Shown here in pieces: positions 28,398 to 37,833 of a DNA stretch of 64,000 nucleotides. This stretch comes from Psychrobacter sp. I-STPA6b (GTDB lineage Bacteria; Pseudomonadota; Gammaproteobacteria; Pseudomonadales; Moraxellaceae). Under the pieces are notes generated by a model. That model had not been told where the DNA came from and made no database searches. It saw only the letters and a list, made by a program, of their open reading frames with translations. The DNA is taken from NCBI RefSeq assembly GCF_020662265.1, contig NZ_VEWM01000132.1, positions 1-64,000 of the forward strand. The letters run 5' to 3'. The position numbers and the translations under genes are program-made. Each line of letters begins with the position of its first letter. Position 1 is the first letter of the stretch.

Positions 28398-29811
28398 GGC
28401 ATGTGCCATCTTTAGAAGCATGACAACTACCTTCACAGCATACTTGCTCTAGTGGGAAAAATACCTTAAAGGTAGAGCCTTGTCCTTCAGTTGATTCGAT
28501 TTTTAAAGTAGCATCATGTTGATACAACACATGCTTAACAATGGCAAGACCCAGCCCTGTACCTCCCGTGGCTCGGCTACGTCCACTATCAACACGATAA
28601 AAACGCTCAGTTAACCGCTCAATATGGGCGGGTGCAATGCCGATACCATTATCACTAACTGCAAACAAACAACCGTCTTTGACTTCCTGCCAGCTAATAC
28701 TAATTTCACCACCTTTTGGCGTATATTTAATCGCATTGGTGACTAAGTTTAATAAGGCACTGTTTAAGTACATCTCAGAGCCATAAAGATTTTTTTGCGA
28801 ATCAATATGTAAATCAATTAAATGCCCATATTCCTTATTATAAGCCTGTGCATCATCAAATAAATGTGCCAATACTTTTGGCATATCTACACATTCTGTT
28901 GGCGCAATTTCCTCATTTTCCAATCTTGATAATAATAATAAATCATTGATAATACTATTCATCCGCCGTGTCTGCTGAGACATTAAGCTAAAGCCTCGTT
29001 GCCACTTGGGGTCAAGGTCTGGCTGGTCAGAAAACGTCTCGATATAACCCATAATCACGGTCAATGGGGTACGCAGTTCATGAGAGACATTCGCCACAAA
29101 GTCCTTGCGCATCTGCTCTAAATGTTGCAAACGGGTCACATCATAGATTATTAGCAGTTTTTCCTGACCAAAATGCGTCACTTCACATTGCAAAAACCGC
29201 TCTGGGTCTTGCCACGACTGGATACGCAAGCCATCATTAGGGGACTCAGCAGTGGTGTAATATTCATAAAATTCATCAGCTTTAATCAAATCTAAAATAT
29301 TACTACCTTGATTTTCTGAGCGTAGCTGTAACAGCTTTTCTGCTGACTGATTCCACCATTCCAAGCAATCATCTTTATCTAATAAAATCACAGCATCTTG
29401 TAGTGCTAACAATGAGCTACGGATTTTTTTGATTAATCCCATCATCTTTTGATGGGTGATTTGCTCTTGTTTTTTGCTATGGTATAACTCACTGGCAACA
29501 AACGACAGTCCTCCCGAAAACTCAGGGGGAGGTAGAGTCAAAGAACGACTAAGCCAATTATAAAACTGTTGCATCGCAAACAGTCGCCACACATAATAAA
29601 TCAGTAAGCCTGCAACCAACCCCCAAGCAAACGAACTTTTGTGGGTCACACTGAGATAAGCACCCAAGACAGTACCCATACATAACCAAAAAAGTAACCA
29701 CTTAAAGTCTGCCCAAAACAAACTTTTGCTATGTAGCCCACGCTCTATTTTTACAGATGTTTCAGCGATATCTGGGCTGGAATTTTGGCTAGTATGCTTA
29801 TCGCTCATCAT
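28384..29811 (-). CDS. phoR: Phosphate regulon sensor kinase PhoR with a Cys-rich tail
   Basis: A 475-residue histidine kinase. Two membrane helices lie near residues 34-75, then a PAS domain (about 125-225). HisKA carries the phospho-acceptor His in [13 protein letters not shown], and HATPase_c shows [16 protein letters not shown] and GTGLGLAIV. It partners PhoB, encoded 224 bases upstream. The final 18 residues (CCEGSCH...CP) add four Cys and one His not usual for PhoR. It begins ATG-ATG, and its start codon overlaps the last stop of a micro-ORF chain; a TAA lies in frame one codon upstream, fixing the start. Confidence 0.95.
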   Translation of the reverse strand: MMSDKHTSQNSSPDIAETSVKIERGLHSKSLFWADFKWLLFWLCMGTVLGAYLSVTHKSSFAWGLVAGLLIYYVWRLFAMQQFYNWLSRSLTLPPPEFSGGLSFVASELYHSKKQEQITHQKMMGLIKKIRSSLLALQDAVILLDKDDCLEWWNQSAEKLLQLRSENQGSNILDLIKADEFYEYYTTAESPNDGLRIQSWQDPERFLQCEVTHFGQEKLLIIYDVTRLQHLEQMRKDFVANVSHELRTPLTVIMGYIETFSDQPDLDPKWQRGFSLMSQQTRRMNSIINDLLLLSRLENEEIAPTECVDMPKVLAHLFDDAQAYNKEYGHLIDLHIDSQKNLYGSEMYLNSALLNLVTNAIKYTPKGGEISISWQEVKDGCLFAVSDNGIGIAPAHIERLTERFYRVDSGRSRATGGTGLGLAIVKHVLYQHDATLKIESTEGQGSTFKVFFPLEQVCCEGSCHASKDGTCPKKT

Positions 29812-29876
29812 TATTTAACCATCATTATTTAACCATCATTATTTAACCATCATTATTTAACCATCATTATTTAATC
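29807..29876 (-). repeat. Five tandem 14-base repeats at the phoR start
   Basis: Plus-strand unit ATCATTATTTAACC occurs at 29807-29820, 29821-29834, 29835-29848 and 29849-29862, with a fifth copy at 29863-29876 differing in one base. On the phoR strand each junction reads TAATGATG. Changing the copy number would not alter the phoR frame. Confidence 0.97.
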
Positions 29877-29895
29877 ATCACTGTTTATCCATCAT
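29811..29895 (-). promoter_or_regulatory. Chain of six coupled micro-ORFs leading into phoR
   Basis: On the minus strand, frames MMDKQ (29895-29878), MIK (29878-29867) and four copies of MMVK (29867-29853, 29853-29839, 29839-29825, 29825-29811) follow each other. Each stop shares one base with the next ATG (TGATG once, then TAATG), and the last shares its A with the phoR ATG. A purine run AGAGAAG precedes the first ATG. This geometry is that of termination-reinitiation coupling. Confidence 0.75.
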
Positions 29896-30035
29896 TGCTT
29901 CTCTGCCATGCTCTATTTTTATTGCTGGGTAGCCTGATATCACTTATTTATAATAACTGTTTCTAAGCGCTATTTTATAGCGACTATTTATTATAGGGTT
30001 TATTGATTACAACTAATTATAACCAGTAATAACCA

Positions 30036-30737
30036 TTATCCGTGCAACTGAGTTGAAAACCGATATCCCGTACCACGTACCGTTTGAATAAATCCTGCAT
30101 AATCATAAGGCTCTAGCACCTTACGTAGACGACGAATATGTACATCTATAGTACGGTCTTCAACATAAACATTGCCACCCCAGACTTGGTCAAGTAGCTG
30201 AGTGCGTGTATACGCTCGCTCTGGGTGACTCATAAAAAATGCCAATAAACGATACTCGGTTGGTCCAATCTCTACAGGTGTGCCATTTGCTGACACTCGC
30301 TGACTGACTGGGTCAAGACTCAAGCCTTCAGCTTCTATTGGCTTATCTCCAGACAAAGCACTACTACGCCGTAATACGGCTTTGATACGTGAAATCAGCT
30401 CACGAGTAGAAAATGGCTTGGTAATATAATCATCAGCACCTGCATCCAAACCTTGAACTTTATTATCTTCTTCCCCTTTTGCAGTCAGCATAATAATGGG
30501 AATCTCCGCTAAAAGTTCATCTTTTTTTAGACGGCGACACAAATCAATTCCTGACTGGCTACCTGTTAACATCCAATCCAACAAAATAATAGCAGGACGA
30601 TGGTCTACCACTTGCTGATGTGCAGTTTGCACATCTTCTGCTTGCAAGCAGTCAAACCCTGCCATCTCAAGAGTGGTAGTAATCATCTCTCGAATGGCAG
30701 GTTCATCTTCCACCACTAAAACCATATCATTACTCAT
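30036..30737 (-). CDS. phoB: Phosphate regulon response regulator PhoB
   Basis: A 233-residue OmpR-family regulator. The receiver has EDE acidic residues at about 10-12, phospho-acceptor Asp in ILLDWML (about residue 55) and Lys in ITKPFS. The winged-helix domain follows (residues 130-230; VEDRTIDVHIRRLRKVL). It is encoded directly upstream of phoR, so the pair should control phosphate-starvation genes. RBS AGAAGGATAAAAT. The 224-base gap to phoR carries the repeat/micro-ORF leader. Confidence 0.96.
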   Translation of the reverse strand: MSNDMVLVVEDEPAIREMITTTLEMAGFDCLQAEDVQTAHQQVVDHRPAIILLDWMLTGSQSGIDLCRRLKKDELLAEIPIIMLTAKGEEDNKVQGLDAGADDYITKPFSTRELISRIKAVLRRSSALSGDKPIEAEGLSLDPVSQRVSANGTPVEIGPTEYRLLAFFMSHPERAYTRTQLLDQVWGGNVYVEDRTIDVHIRRLRKVLEPYDYAGFIQTVRGTGYRFSTQLHG

Positions 30738-30863
30738 ATTTTATCCTTCTATACTGGCGTTTTATGACGGTTATATTACAACGCATCAATATGACAAAGA
30801 TATGACAAAGCACTTTATCCTTTAATTTATCTCTCAAATTGCAACGTCACTTCTACACCACTT

Positions 30864-31304
30864 TTACACTACTTCCAAGATAAAATTAATCGGACCATCA
30901 TTGAGTGCCATGACCTGCATATCCGCACCAAACTCCCCTGTCTTTATTTGTGAATATTGTGTCTGAGCATACTGCACTAGCTCAGCAAATAACACCTCAG
31001 CATCATTAGGGGGCATGGCTGGGGCAAAATCTGGACGGCGACCTTTATTGGTCTTTGCCATCAAGGTAAACTGTGATACCAATAATAAGCCACCACCCAC
31101 TTCTTGTACATTTTTGTCTAGCTTTCCCACCTCATTTGCAAAAATACGATAAGTTAATATTTTATCTACTAATTTTTTGGCAGTTTCAAATGTATCCTCA
31201 TGTCCCAAACCAATATATGCCAAAATACCTTGCTCAATCTCGCCAATGATTTTTCCCTCCACACTCACACTGGCTTGTTTTACCCGTTGAATGACTGCTT
31301 TCAT
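30864..31304 (-). CDS. dtd: D-aminoacyl-tRNA deacylase
   Basis: A 146-residue DTD enzyme that removes D-amino acids (and glycine mischarged on tRNA-Ala) from tRNA. Conserved blocks are visible: MKAVIQRVKQASVSVEG at the N-terminus, the SQFTLMA motif (about residues 77-83) and the C-terminal NDGPINF containing the Gly-cisPro loop. Full length and intact. It is divergent from psd (76 bases), so both promoters share that gap. Confidence 0.96.
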   Translation of the reverse strand: MKAVIQRVKQASVSVEGKIIGEIEQGILAYIGLGHEDTFETAKKLVDKILTYRIFANEVGKLDKNVQEVGGGLLLVSQFTLMAKTNKGRRPDFAPAMPPNDAEVLFAELVQYAQTQYSQIKTGEFGADMQVMALNDGPINFILEVV

Positions 31305-31380
31305 AGTGACCTCATCTATTTTTTTGTAAAAACATGATAAAATATGCCAAAATCCATCCTAATACTATACCCTCAAGCTT

Positions 31381-32253
31381 ATGTCCTTAAAACAGCAAAT
31401 CAAATCTCGACTCACCAAAGCCAATATTTTTACCACTGTGCAACACATCATACCTCAGCAAAAACTTAGCACTGCGGTTGGTAAACTGGCATCTAGCACA
31501 AACCCTCTTATTAAAAAGACTTTTGTGCATACCTTCGCTAAAGCCTACGACATTCATTTAGACGAATATCAACGCAAACAGCTTGATGAATATGAGAGTT
31601 TTAATGACTTTTTTACTCGTGAACTTGCCCCCAATGCCCGAGTAATAGACAATACTGATAATGGTATTGCCTCACCTGCTGATGGGGTTATCTCACAGAT
31701 TGGTCATATTGACCATGACCAAGTGCTACAAGCCAAAGGTAGGCTCTATGAGATTGGTCACTTACTCGCCTCACATGAAGACGGCAGATATTTTCAAAAC
31801 GGCAACTTTGCAACAGTTTATCTAGCACCCAGTAACTACCACCGTGTACATATGCCGTTTGATGGCACCTTAGTTCGAACCCGATATATGCCTGGCACAC
31901 TTTTTTCTGTTAATAATACCACTGCTGATGGGGTTCTGGATTTATTTGCCCGTAATGAAAGATTGGTCTGCCTATTTGAAACCAAATATGGTATGACTGC
32001 TGTGGTAATGGTGGGTGCAATGATTGTTGCAGGGATTGAGACGGTCGCTACGGGTCGGCTAAGTCGTGGGCAGGGTATCCAAGAACAAACCCATGAGCTA
32101 GTACTAAAGAAAGGGGACGAGTTAGGACGCTTCTATCTTGGCTCAACTGCCATTGTGATTATGCCAGAAGGGGCAGGCACTCACTGGCTAGATGAGCTAC
32201 AACATGGCTCTGTGGTTCAAATGGGACAGCTTTTAGGAACCACTGAACAATAA
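31381..32253 (+). CDS. psd: Phosphatidylserine decarboxylase proenzyme
   Basis: A 290-residue pyruvoyl-dependent enzyme producing phosphatidylethanolamine at the inner membrane. The self-cleavage motif LGST is present; Ser at residue 255 becomes the pyruvoyl group. Other family blocks include FNDFFTRELAP, SPADGVISQIG and YHRVHMPFDG, whose His and the Asp of PADG complete the protease-like triad. Length is usual. Confidence 0.96.
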   Translation: MSLKQQIKSRLTKANIFTTVQHIIPQQKLSTAVGKLASSTNPLIKKTFVHTFAKAYDIHLDEYQRKQLDEYESFNDFFTRELAPNARVIDNTDNGIASPADGVISQIGHIDHDQVLQAKGRLYEIGHLLASHEDGRYFQNGNFATVYLAPSNYHRVHMPFDGTLVRTRYMPGTLFSVNNTTADGVLDLFARNERLVCLFETKYGMTAVVMVGAMIVAGIETVATGRLSRGQGIQEQTHELVLKKGDELGRFYLGSTAIVIMPEGAGTHWLDELQHGSVVQMGQLLGTTEQ

Positions 32254-32339
32254 GCATCTATAAACAATGTTAAAAACCTAATGCCAAGTGATTAGGGACG
32301 GTTAATCAGCTAATAGTTAATAAACTAACAGCCAATCAA

Positions 32340-32969
32340 CTAATAACGGAAATGTCCCGTTATTGGATAGGCAAACAGGATATTATCTTCCTGTGTGCCT
32401 CTGCCAATATTATGAACAATCAGTGGTGTGCCATTTAAAGCCTTTTTATCAGAGACAATCCCAATATGAGGTAAATTACCATTAGGTAGTCGCCACGTCA
32501 CAATATCCCCAGCTTTAAAGCTGTCTTTATCCGTCAGTGATAGGCTTTGTCCATGACGGGCAAAAAACACCTCTAAGTTTGGTACCCGACGATGGTCAAT
32601 ATTACTGTCAGTTCGGCTTAGTCCCCAGATTTTAGGATAAACCGACCAGTTATTTTTCATATCATGATTGACCAATTGTTGCAGGTCAATATTTTGTAGG
32701 CGATAAGCACGAATAACCACATCGGTACAAACCCCTGTATGCTGAGGAACATCACCTCTTGGAAACTCTATCTTACGATACGCAGGGTCATAGCCTACAG
32801 TGACTCCAATTTGTTTTTTGGCATCATAAGCCAGTTTTTCACCATGACTGACCACGTCTGCTTGCGCTGTTTGCACCATGCTCAAGCCAATTCCAACACT
32901 CAGTATTACCATAAGCAATAAAGTAATCACTCTAGTCTTTAAGGCTGTGGCTGTCACTGTGGGTATCAC
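32340..32969 (-). CDS. Exported DUF1287 protein
   Basis: A 209-residue DUF1287 protein with a signal peptide ending near TAQA (residue 37). The conserved segment reads GYDPAYRKIEFPRGDVP, then TGVCTDVVIRAYR, and later HRRVPNLEVFF and HIGIVSDKK. The invariant Cys (TGVCTD) and His (LPHIGIV) resemble an NlpC/P60-type Cys-His active site, which is an inference. It starts with GTG behind AGGTGAG; an ATG-AGA-CAG-TGA frame overlaps the start. Confidence 0.8.
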   Translation of the reverse strand: MIPTVTATALKTRVITLLLMVILSVGIGLSMVQTAQADVVSHGEKLAYDAKKQIGVTVGYDPAYRKIEFPRGDVPQHTGVCTDVVIRAYRLQNIDLQQLVNHDMKNNWSVYPKIWGLSRTDSNIDHRRVPNLEVFFARHGQSLSLTDKDSFKAGDIVTWRLPNGNLPHIGIVSDKKALNGTPLIVHNIGRGTQEDNILFAYPITGHFRY

Positions 32970-33040
32970 TGTCTCATCTCACCTGTCGTTATGAAGGTCT
33001 ATTATTTATCCATCACTGATTTATCACTTATCCGCTACCA

Positions 33041-33703
33041 TTACTTATCAATCAGCCAGCCCATTTTGGTTGCATACTCAATTTGTGCTTGTATCCAATG
33101 ATGAATCGGTGGAAAATCAGATGAAATAAACGCATGCGCCCCTGCAACCTGAGTACGAGTAACGCCCAAATCTTGCCATGTCCTGCCCTGAGTGCTGATA
33201 TTCAGCAAAAACGGTAGCAACCTATCAACCACTTTTACCAGCTTTGCCTCAGCACTCACACCAGACTCTTGCGCATCCCATATCTCTACTAAATCACTGA
33301 TGCCATGCCCTGAGTGATTTTGCAGACGCATCACACCTTGACGCTCAGCAAGATGGGCTTCACTACGCTGAGGTGCATACAAAAATGTATCACCCGCATC
33401 AATCTCACCCAAATCATGCACCAACGCCATTTTTAATAAACGCTCATGATTGATGGGCAAGTTAAAATAAGTCGCTATCGCCCAAGATGCCATTGCCAAA
33501 TGCCATGAATGCTCAGCAGAATTCTCAAGCCGAGTGCCACCTGTGATATAGCTACGCCGTTCAATATGTTTAAGAGCATCAAGCTGTAGCAGAAACTGGG
33601 TGATATCGTGCATTGTATCCGCACTATCCACCCCATTTTCTTTGGTATTATTTACTACACTATTATTAGTGTATCCATTGCCATTCACCGAAACTGACGA
33701 CAT
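33041..33703 (-). CDS. HD-domain hydrolase (HDDC2/YfbR-like)
   Basis: A 220-residue HD phosphohydrolase, likely a 5'-deoxynucleotidase type. The metal ligands appear as ENSAEHSWHLA (first His), LVHDLGEIDAGD (His-Asp pair) and a later Asp in VKVVDRLLP. The first 30 residues are Asn/Val-rich and precede the domain; an internal Met at residue 31 is an alternative start, but GGTGA before 33703 favours the longer form. It starts one base after the isochorismatase-fold gene stop, so the two form an operon. Confidence 0.85.
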   Translation of the reverse strand: MSSVSVNGNGYTNNSVVNNTKENGVDSADTMHDITQFLLQLDALKHIERRSYITGGTRLENSAEHSWHLAMASWAIATYFNLPINHERLLKMALVHDLGEIDAGDTFLYAPQRSEAHLAERQGVMRLQNHSGHGISDLVEIWDAQESGVSAEAKLVKVVDRLLPFLLNISTQGRTWQDLGVTRTQVAGAHAFISSDFPPIHHWIQAQIEYATKMGWLIDK

Positions 33704-34279
33704 CTATTTCACCAAATAACTGATTGTCTTAAATGCAGGGTCTTTAGCGCTACGACATAGCTCAAATAGTATTGCCTCAGTCGTGGTAATCACTGCCCCT
33801 GCTCGGCGCATACGACGTATCGCTTGCTTACGGTCATAGGTATTGCGTGACCCAGACGCATCAGCAATAATAATGGGTTGCATGCCATTATCTAGCAAAT
33901 CCAAAGCAGTTTGCATCACACACACATGCGTTTCTATCCCAAATAACAAAACTGCATTGCGGTTTTGTTGTGCCAGATAATTCCACGCTTCATCATTATC
34001 ACAAACGCTAAAGCTCACCTTTTCAAACTGCCTTCCTTGCGTATTCTCTAATACTGCCATAATCTCAGGTACTGTCTCTCCAAGCCCCTTTTTATACTGC
34101 TCATTGAGCATAATTGGTACATCTAATGCTTGCAATCCCTGAATTAAAGTCACAATATTTTCGACCACTTCTTGATGACGATAAATATGCGGGGTGAGTT
34201 TTTCTTGCACATCAATCAGCATTGCTTGACAGTTATCACGCATGATACGGTAGGTTTTATCGGTCGTAATGGTTGACAT
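33704..34279 (-). CDS. Isochorismatase-fold cysteine hydrolase (YcaC-like)
   Basis: A 191-residue cysteine hydrolase. The triad is visible as Asp in MLIDVQEKL, Lys in FEKVSFS and Cys in GIETHVCVMQT; the cis-peptide region precedes the Cys. The family hydrolyses amides or related substrates; YcaC-type members have no fixed substrate. I start at ATG 34279 behind AAGGAGAGCG, dropping 13 upstream residues. It is followed directly by the HD hydrolase gene; a shared pathway, perhaps nucleotide or nicotinamide related, is speculation. Confidence 0.85.
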   Translation of the reverse strand: MSTITTDKTYRIMRDNCQAMLIDVQEKLTPHIYRHQEVVENIVTLIQGLQALDVPIMLNEQYKKGLGETVPEIMAVLENTQGRQFEKVSFSVCDNDEAWNYLAQQNRNAVLLFGIETHVCVMQTALDLLDNGMQPIIIADASGSRNTYDRKQAIRRMRRAGAVITTTEAILFELCRSAKDPAFKTISYLVK

Positions 34280-34473
34280 CGCTCTCTCCTTGTTATCATT
34301 TATTAAGTGGGTATCCATCGTTCTTTCTATTTAGCCATACTTCCGGACATGGGTCAATGTGAACAACCTATGACAATGGTATCAATCCTGTATGCTGATA
34401 CACCAATAAAAATAACCCCTCATAAAAGCTGACAATACACTAGACGTGTGAAAGTAGCCATACCAAAGTAAAC

Positions 34474-34504
34474 TGGGGCTAAATAGTCATCCTATTTAGC
34501 CCCA
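34474..34504 (-). terminator. Hairpin terminator after the CheY-like gene
   Basis: A perfect 12-base-pair stem (34474-34485 with 34493-34504) with a 7-base loop, 43 bases after the response-regulator stop. The following tract on the minus strand (GTTTACTTT) is only moderately T-rich. Confidence 0.65.
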
Positions 34505-34546
34505 AGTGAATACAGTCCGATCTATATGCCTCTTATATTATCTCAA

Positions 34547-34921
34547 CTACTTAACAACCTTATATTGGAGCAATTTATTGAGTGCCTGTGTTAATGCCTC
34601 TTCATTAAATGGCTTACATAAGAAACCTCTAGCGCCATATTTTAAAGCTTTTAATGCGGTTGCCTTATCTGATAGTGCAGATACAACCAAAATACTAACA
34701 CCTGTTTGCTTAGCCACAATGCGTCGAATACACTCTAGCCCATCCATATGAGGCATGGTTAAATCCATAGTAATCAGATCAGGCTGATGAATATCAAACT
34801 GCTGTATTGCTTCTAAGCCATTTGTGGCAGTCGCCACAATTTCAATGTTATCGGCTGTAAAACTGCGTTCAATCCTATTACGAATAATATTAGAATCATC
34901 AACTACCATCAGCTTATGCAT
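34547..34921 (-). CDS. CheY-like single-domain response regulator
   Basis: A 124-residue receiver domain without an output domain. Acidic pocket Asp8-Asp9 (MVVDDS), phospho-acceptor Asp53 (LITMDLTMP), Ser in VVSALSD and Lys in CKPF are all present. Start at ATG 34921 behind AGGAC; the track of open frame further upstream is not receiver-like. It lies downstream of the membrane CheA-like kinase on the same strand and is its likely phosphorylation target; the final output is unknown. Confidence 0.9.
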   Translation of the reverse strand: MHKLMVVDDSNIIRNRIERSFTADNIEIVATATNGLEAIQQFDIHQPDLITMDLTMPHMDGLECIRRIVAKQTGVSILVVSALSDKATALKALKYGARGFLCKPFNEEALTQALNKLLQYKVVK

Positions 34922-35060
34922 ATTATGTCCTAAAACCTCAATAAAAATTCTGCTTATCAGTTTAGGGTTTGTTCCCATCAGGAAAGTATCTACAAGGGAT
35001 ACAGCTACTTTCCTATACAGATGAACATTCAACAAACCCTACTTTATCTATCATAGATAT

Positions 35061-37346
35061 TTATGACAAAGGAATACGAATCTCAAACTTTGTAAACTGA
35101 CCCAACTTACTATGCCCAGACATTTTGCCACCCAGCCTCTGAACTTGAGCTTTAATGACATCCATACCCATACCTTGTCCAGCATCTTCATTAGTACTGC
35201 TGGCAGTAGATACCCCAGCATAAAACATCAAGTTTAATGCTTCTTTTTTTGTCAAAGATTGTGCCTGTTGCTGTGTCAAAATACCATTAGCAACTGCTGA
35301 CTTAATCATATTTTTAAGATTCAGCCCCTGTCCATCATCCATGCAACTCAATAACACAGTATGACTATCTGGCTCATGCTTCAACTCTAATGTCACTGTT
35401 CCTATTACTGGCTTACCCAACTGTTCACGTACCTGTGGTAGCTCTATACCATGCACCACACTATTACGCAGTAACTGGGTTGAGATATCTTGTATGGACA
35501 AAGCTAGCGAGTCAGATAAATATACATCGTCCCAGTTTGAACACACTAACTGTGCCTGCTTATGGTGTCTACTTGCGATATCTTGTACAAAACTAGCAAA
35601 ATGTGCTGGCAGGCTTGACGATGATGTCTGTGCCTCATCCACCTCTACCTCTGACATGGGAACAACCTGCCTAATATTTTCTTGTCCATACAGCTCTTCA
35701 TCGCTGGATGACATCTCATCACCACCATCCAGCTCCGTTTTACTGCCAAAGTCCTGTGTACTTACAGAGTTGTTCGTAGACGTTGACGATATCTGCTGTA
35801 TCTTAGTATTAACAGTCCCTGTGTCTGTCCCTATACTAGTATGAGGTGTCGTCGTTTCCACAGACAAATTTAACTGCTTTGCCAAACGCTCCACAAATTG
35901 AGTCAGCTCAAATAATGAATCAATACTCACTGCCATACTCAAAAAGTCATTTCCCATCACATCTTCTTTGTGCATTAATGGCTTCACCTGCTCTTCAGTT
36001 TGATGAGCCAAATCCACAAATGTTGTTAACTTCAGCGCAGAAGCCTCTCCTTTTAAGCTATGTACTTGTCGGAATATTTCTTGTGCTTTTTTCTGCATCA
36101 TCGTTGCTTTTGAACCAGACTTTTTCAAAATATCATTAATATTATTTAAGCGCTGATATGTTGTCATCATAAACTGGTTAAGTAACTTAGCATCTACAGA
36201 CAGCAAATTAGATATCATCTGCATCTGACGAGAGTTTTGCGCCTGCTCTTTGCTTAACTGCTGCTCCAAATGGACAGCCTCAGACACATCACGAACACTA
36301 ACCAATACCCTATCCACTTCCTCCTGCTTCATTACTCGCATAAAGTTAAAATCTAAATAACGAAACTGTGGCTGACCATCCTCATTTTTACTGGCAACCT
36401 TAATACGTTTGAGTGGATTTAAATCACCAATTAGCTCCTCAACCACCCATGGACTATACAGCTGTTCAACAAAATCCTGTGTATTTTCCAGATCCTCTGC
36501 ACTGATATTATTTTTTAGCAACTGCGTCATCTTTCTACCCGCAATATCACGAGTCTGCATCAAGCTTTCTAAGCGATCTGAATACTGCCCAGCAATAACC
36601 AAATCTTTATCAACCAAAAATAACCCTTCATTGATTGTGGATAAAATATCTTGTGTCTGTTGACGCGATTCCTGTAACTTATTTTCTGAATGTAACAGCT
36701 TGCGCATAAAGTAAAATACAAACCATGCAAAATACAAGACAGCAATGACCATACCTCCAATCAATACATACTTTGCCAGCGCTACCCAGTATTGACTATT
36801 ATCAAAACGGTCAACATAAATCATATCTATGGTTTCATAGATTGTATCTTTATTATCAAATGCAAACTGCGCTAACGATATACCACCATTTACTGTACTA
36901 GCATCACTACTTACTACTGGCATCAGCTTAACTTGATAGTCATTCCAAATTTCATGTAACTGCTCTAAAGCTTCAAGGCTGGTCTCTGAACTCACCGGAG
37001 CCACATCAATATAGCTACCATCACCATAATCATAGCGCCCACCAGTATCCAGCAATAACATCAATGTATTAATCTCTTGTTGCGCCTCTATAGTCTGCTC
37101 AATAATATCTTGACGCTCATCATCTGGCACAATGCTTAACTGCTGGATATCCAAAGCAAGATTGTAGAACTGATCACTCATCTCTCCTGCTGCATCAATA
37201 ATACCGGAGTCACGCTCTACCTGATTTGACACAAAATAGTTGGTCAATAACACCACAGCTATCAACAGTAGAAATGCCAATAATGATAAAAAGAGTGACT
37301 TAAACCGAGATAATTTAGTAAATACTGACCACATAACAAAGCCCAT
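35061..37346 (-). CDS. Membrane sensor kinase of CheA-like type (HPt plus HATPase)
   Basis: A 761-residue protein. Domains in order: membrane helix (18-40); periplasmic region (about 42-188) with a PilJ/NIT-like pattern; second helix (190-215); PAS-like domain (about 230-360); helical HPt domain with His429 in VHSLKGEA; Ser/Thr-rich linker (about 500-580); CheA-type HATPase with QLLRNSVVHGIE (about 624-635), DDGQGL and GQGMGMDV. CheW-like and receiver domains are absent. The output is presumably the adjacent CheY-like protein. The start is ATG 37346 with a poor ribosome site; Met5 is an alternative. Confidence 0.85.
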   Translation of the reverse strand: MGFVMWSVFTKLSRFKSLFLSLLAFLLLIAVVLLTNYFVSNQVERDSGIIDAAGEMSDQFYNLALDIQQLSIVPDDERQDIIEQTIEAQQEINTLMLLLDTGGRYDYGDGSYIDVAPVSSETSLEALEQLHEIWNDYQVKLMPVVSSDASTVNGGISLAQFAFDNKDTIYETIDMIYVDRFDNSQYWVALAKYVLIGGMVIAVLYFAWFVFYFMRKLLHSENKLQESRQQTQDILSTINEGLFLVDKDLVIAGQYSDRLESLMQTRDIAGRKMTQLLKNNISAEDLENTQDFVEQLYSPWVVEELIGDLNPLKRIKVASKNEDGQPQFRYLDFNFMRVMKQEEVDRVLVSVRDVSEAVHLEQQLSKEQAQNSRQMQMISNLLSVDAKLLNQFMMTTYQRLNNINDILKKSGSKATMMQKKAQEIFRQVHSLKGEASALKLTTFVDLAHQTEEQVKPLMHKEDVMGNDFLSMAVSIDSLFELTQFVERLAKQLNLSVETTTPHTSIGTDTGTVNTKIQQISSTSTNNSVSTQDFGSKTELDGGDEMSSSDEELYGQENIRQVVPMSEVEVDEAQTSSSSLPAHFASFVQDIASRHHKQAQLVCSNWDDVYLSDSLALSIQDISTQLLRNSVVHGIELPQVREQLGKPVIGTVTLELKHEPDSHTVLLSCMDDGQGLNLKNMIKSAVANGILTQQQAQSLTKKEALNLMFYAGVSTASSTNEDAGQGMGMDVIKAQVQRLGGKMSGHSKLGQFTKFEIRIPLS

Positions 37347-37808
37347 GAGTTATTAATAAGATAATCTAATGCAACATAAAGAATATCTTATATAAAAAGG
37401 TAGTTTGATTACTTTATAAAAGAGCCATAAGTTATAGATGATGCAACTCAAATATCTACTCTGAAAACTTCCTAATTAACTAACGCTTATAAATGTAAAA
37501 TGATTAATAATTTTCTTTGAGTAGACCTATAAAACTATTCTATAACTTCTATCCAATATCAATAATACAAATGTACTATTTTAATAATGATATTTTCTAG
37601 ATGGCAGAATAACCATTATATACTACCATCTATCACCAACAATACAAATGAGAATAGTTAACAAATACAGAATAACAAGTATTCAAACACCTATTGACGA
37701 AAACTTAAAAATACCCATATACCCTATTATTTATAAGAAAAAATGACGATTTTCAACTAAATATAATATAGCCAAACCTTAAAAACTATAACTCCAACCA
37801 AAACAACA

Positions 37809-37833
37809 AAAACCCTGATAACTAAAGGGTTTT
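37809..37833. repeat. AAAACCCT/AGGGTTTT hairpin
   Basis: A perfect 8-base stem (37809-37816 with 37826-37833) with a 9-base loop inside the AT-rich region. It is terminator-like, but no gene ends nearby on either strand; the left arm recurs at 37881-37888. Confidence 0.5.

Noticed and set aside
29807..29876. Possible CRISPR-like array
   Set aside because: Units are 14 bases, directly contiguous and without spacers; they are simple tandem repeats.
32965..32980. Micro-ORF MRQ overlapping the GTG start of the DUF1287 gene
   Set aside because: The Shine-Dalgarno is well placed for the GTG and too close for the micro-ORF; a single short overlap is easily chance.
37809..37833. Terminator of an unseen gene in the AT-rich region
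   Set aside because: No open frame ends near it on either strand, so it is listed only as an inverted repeat.
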